From contig JALNQF010000553.1 of the NCBI GenBank assembly GCA_028456385.1, forward strand, positions 1-23,336: a DNA stretch of 23,336 nt. The letters run 5' to 3'. This stretch comes from Ophiosphaerella korrae. Lineage: Eukaryota; Ascomycota; Dothideomycetes; Pleosporales; Phaeosphaeriaceae. Position numbers and translations under genes: made by a program. How positions within the stretch are numbered: the stretch's first letter is position 1; each line of letters begins with the position of its first letter. Below, piece by piece: positions 20,644 to 23,336 of the stretch. Below the pieces are notes generated by a model, which ran no database searches, was not told where the DNA came from, and saw only the letters and a program-made list of their open reading frames with translations.

Positions 20644-23336
20644 TTATTATAGGGTTATATGCCTAATATAGATCTAGGGCCTAAGAGCTTATTAGTTTTA
20701 AGGAACTTAGACTTTATTAGCTAAACTAGTTCTAAACGTTGTTTATACTCTTATAGATTGTATTCTATAACCTAAAAGCTTATTAGCTACTTTCTTCTTT
20801 CTTTTCTTCCTTAATAGTTTACCTCCTTATAAGCCCTTAGTACTTGTATTTCCTTAGTAACTACCTACTTCTTTTTTACTATTCTTTTCTTTATAATACT
20901 CTACTATATACCTCTCCCCTTATATAGAGCTTAGTCCTATTAAGCTACTATACTTAATTAAGAGCTTCTAGCTTAAAGAGAGAGTAAAACTTACTTTAAC
21001 CTATAAACTCCTTTCTTATTTTATTAGCTACAAGGTACTTAAACTATTAGATCTAAAATAATTTAGATTTATAATTTAGCCCTACTCTATAAATAGTCTA
21101 GTATCTAGCGCTAACTATATATATAGTTAGAGAGTAACTTAGGCCTTCTAGCTAAAATATTAATATTAATAAAAGAGAATAAAGATATTAAGTCTCTAAG
21201 AGCTTTCTTCTTCTTAAATAACTTATAGCCCTTTAGGTATTAATTACTATATATTGTCTATAAACTACTAATCTAACTCTAGCTATAGCTATAACCTACT
21301 TAGGCCTACCTTAGAGGAACGCTAGCCTTATTAGCGCTATTACCTAATACAAAGCTTAAGTTACGCCGCCTCTATTTCTTTATATTAGCTATTATTTTTA
21401 TTTTAGAGCGTCTATAGCTTAAGACTTTAAAGATACTACTTTTATCTTCTACTTATAATACCTTTCTCTTAAGGGCTCTAGATCTAATATCTAAGGAGTT
21501 ATTTATAGAGTATTTACGTAGTTTCTAGGTTATTTAATAAAATTTTTATATAGACGTGTTATATAGCTTATAGTAGTAGCTACCTATTTTCTTACTATTT
21601 CTTTTTACGCACGTTTTACGAGCTATAGTAGTTTTTACTTTTCTATAATAGTTTTTTTACTTAATATATTTTTACTTACTAAATTTTTCTTTTACTTATT
21701 AATTTTTAATAGCTAGCTCTTTTCTTATATATATATATTTATTAGTTAAGCTAGTATAAGGCCTTTAGGCTCTATATTTAAACATCTTTACTAGTAGTTA
21801 GGCTCTTATAGTTATTTACTCTTATAATTTTTAGTAAAGTTATAAACGCTTTCTAGGGGCGTACTTAAACTTTATCTCTCTATTTTTTATTCTATTTTCT
21901 TCTTCTTTTCTTTAAGCTTATCTTAGCTACTCTATACTCTCTTACTAGTTTCTTAGCTTTATTCTCTTATTTACTTTCTACTTTAATTATTATAGCTACT
22001 TTTAACTTCTAACCTAGGTCCTATATAGCTAGCTAGCTTAGCTAGAGTAATTATAGTAGTAATAATCTTTCTTAGCTACTTTATAACCTAGGTAGACTAC
22101 TCTTAAGTTACTATTAAACTAAAAGTAAAGCTTCTTACCCTATTTCTATAATATATTATTTCTAGTATAAAGGTAAGTATCTATCTTTCCTACTTATAAG
22201 CTTTTAGGTCTTACTAACTACGCTTTTCTCTTAGTTATTACTTATTTCCTTAACTACTCTCTCTTACTTAACTTACTTTATAACTTTTTTAACTAAGCCT
22301 TTAATATCTTTAAAGAGCGTAACTTTAGCTAGCTTCTTTTTTTTATCTAAGAGTTTATATATACTTACTATAATAAGTATAAGAATAGGGCTTACTTATA
22401 GAATAGTTCCTATAATATTTATTTCTACAACCCTAATAGCCTCTTCTATACCTCTAATAGCTCTTAGTCTCTCTTTTACTAGCTATACTATTAGGTACGC
22501 TATTATAAGAGTTAAGAGATACTTACTTAGAACTCTTTAGCTACTTAGGCTACGCACTTATAAGATCTTTCTTTAATTAATAATTTTTAAGAGATATAAG
22601 CCTATTATAAAGCTATAGTCTACGTAGGTTAGTATACTTAGAAGACTATTAGCCTTTATAGGGCCTTACTACTAAAGCTACTACTACTAGGCTCTAATAA
22701 AGCTATAGCTTATAGTTCTAAAAAGTAGAGTAATTATAGCTATACTACCTATATTTATAGTAGTATTAGATACTCTATTTTCTTTAATAATAAAAGTATT
22801 ATTTACCTTAATAGCTCCTATATTTATTATTATATTTAGGGCTATAATTATAAGTTTAGTAAGTCTTTAACTTTATTTTTCTTTTTACTTAATCTTATCT
22901 TAATAGTCTTTTAGAGCTTAGCTAACGTGTTTTTAGTAGTCTAGTAGCTAAACGTAAGTAAGTACTTTTTTAGGTTAAGAGTTTTACTAAGAGTTACTAC
23001 TATATTACTAAGCTTTTTAAGTAAGAGTATACTTACGCTAATACTTTTATTCTTATAGCTACTTAGTCTTCTAGCTACTCTATTACTACGCCCTTTACGT
23101 GTAATACTATAGTAGCTAATATTTAGTATCTTATTTTCTAAAATATTTCCTTAAGTTATTAAGTAGCTTATAGGCGTCCTCTTATAATACCTAGTAAGCT
23201 AGTATATCTTTATAGGCTTAGGGCTCGCCTAGTAGTATATAGTATAGATAAGCCTAAAGATAATAACTCTAAGACTTCTAGCTATTCTTATAGCTTTACT
23301 AATAATTCTTTTTACTAGTAAGCTTATAGCTAGTAT
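20644..23336. other. Region E: unidentified RIP-mutated repeat, possibly coding on the minus strand
   Basis: Sequence unrelated to the elements to its left begins near tattatagggttatatgcc. Minus-strand frames with protein-like composition appear at about 20930-21620 (for example RRRNLSFVLGNSANKAS near 21310-21370), at about 21800-22830 (LVKERLRAIRGIEEAI near 22440-22500, then a Lys-rich stretch LLDKKKKLAKVTLF), and in a different frame near 22880-23330 (SYYSITRKGRSNRVARR). A run of seven TAG/TAA near 22670-22700 may have been poly-Gln. I recognise no RT, integrase or transposase motif. It could be a further element inserted into C, in line with the nested pattern, or an old mutated duplicated gene. 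Confidence 0.4.

Noticed and set aside
21800..22020. A pogo/Fot1-type transposase helix-turn-helix (AKKLVREYRVAKISLKKRR) in region E
   Set aside because: The short stretch resembles a helix-turn-helix of that family, but no DDE domain follows in the expected direction, so the likeness may be chance in Lys/Arg-rich sequence.
1..23336. AT-rich organelle or bacterial DNA
   Set aside because: The composition is due to TpA excess with CpA/TpG loss and in-frame stops in recognisable retrotransposon genes, not to a uniformly AT-rich coding genome; no organellar gene or rRNA is present.

Overview
The window is a graveyard of long terminal repeat (LTR) retrotransposons from a filamentous ascomycete genome, almost certainly an AT-rich block that has undergone repeat-induced point mutation (RIP). 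TpA is hugely enriched, CpA and TpG are nearly gone, and almost every former gene is cut by TAA/TAG. The longest open frame I can support is only 76 codons. I see no intact host gene, rRNA, tRNA or CRISPR array. Fungal origin is inferred from the mutation pattern plus the chromodomain-bearing Ty3/Gypsy families; the species cannot be told.

Layout, left to right. K (1 to about 2150, minus strand) is a Ty3/Gypsy pol piece with reverse transcriptase (RT) and RNase H. A 14-bp tandem repeat (2182-2251) and an unassigned stretch follow. L (about 3080-5026, minus) is a second Gypsy pol piece with RNase H, integrase and a C-terminal tail. Then come three units of one chromovirus family, all on the minus strand, each consisting of an LTR followed by the 3' part of its internal region: A (LTR 5027-5488, internal 5489-7983), B (LTR 7984-8098 plus 15126-15472, internal 15473-18593) and C (LTR 18594-19040, internal 19041 to about 20643). 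From about 20644 to the end lies strongly mutated sequence (E) that I could not identify.

Element D (8099-15125, plus strand, 7,027 bp) is the one full-length element. It is inserted inside the LTR of B, with two 428-bp LTRs, a perfect 5-bp target duplication (GATAT), a purine tract, gag with two zinc knuckles, protease, RT, RNase H, integrase and a chromodomain. It belongs to the same family as A, B and C. All of its genes are dead, mostly through RIP-type changes.

How it fits together: the minus-strand units look like the left halves of a nested series, each copy having landed in the pol gene of the one before in the same orientation, with D the last arrival. The matching right halves should lie beyond the right edge. 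The family also carries a region between the chromodomain and the 3' LTR in which an antisense frame stays open in all four copies and indels are multiples of three. This is the most unusual feature of the window.
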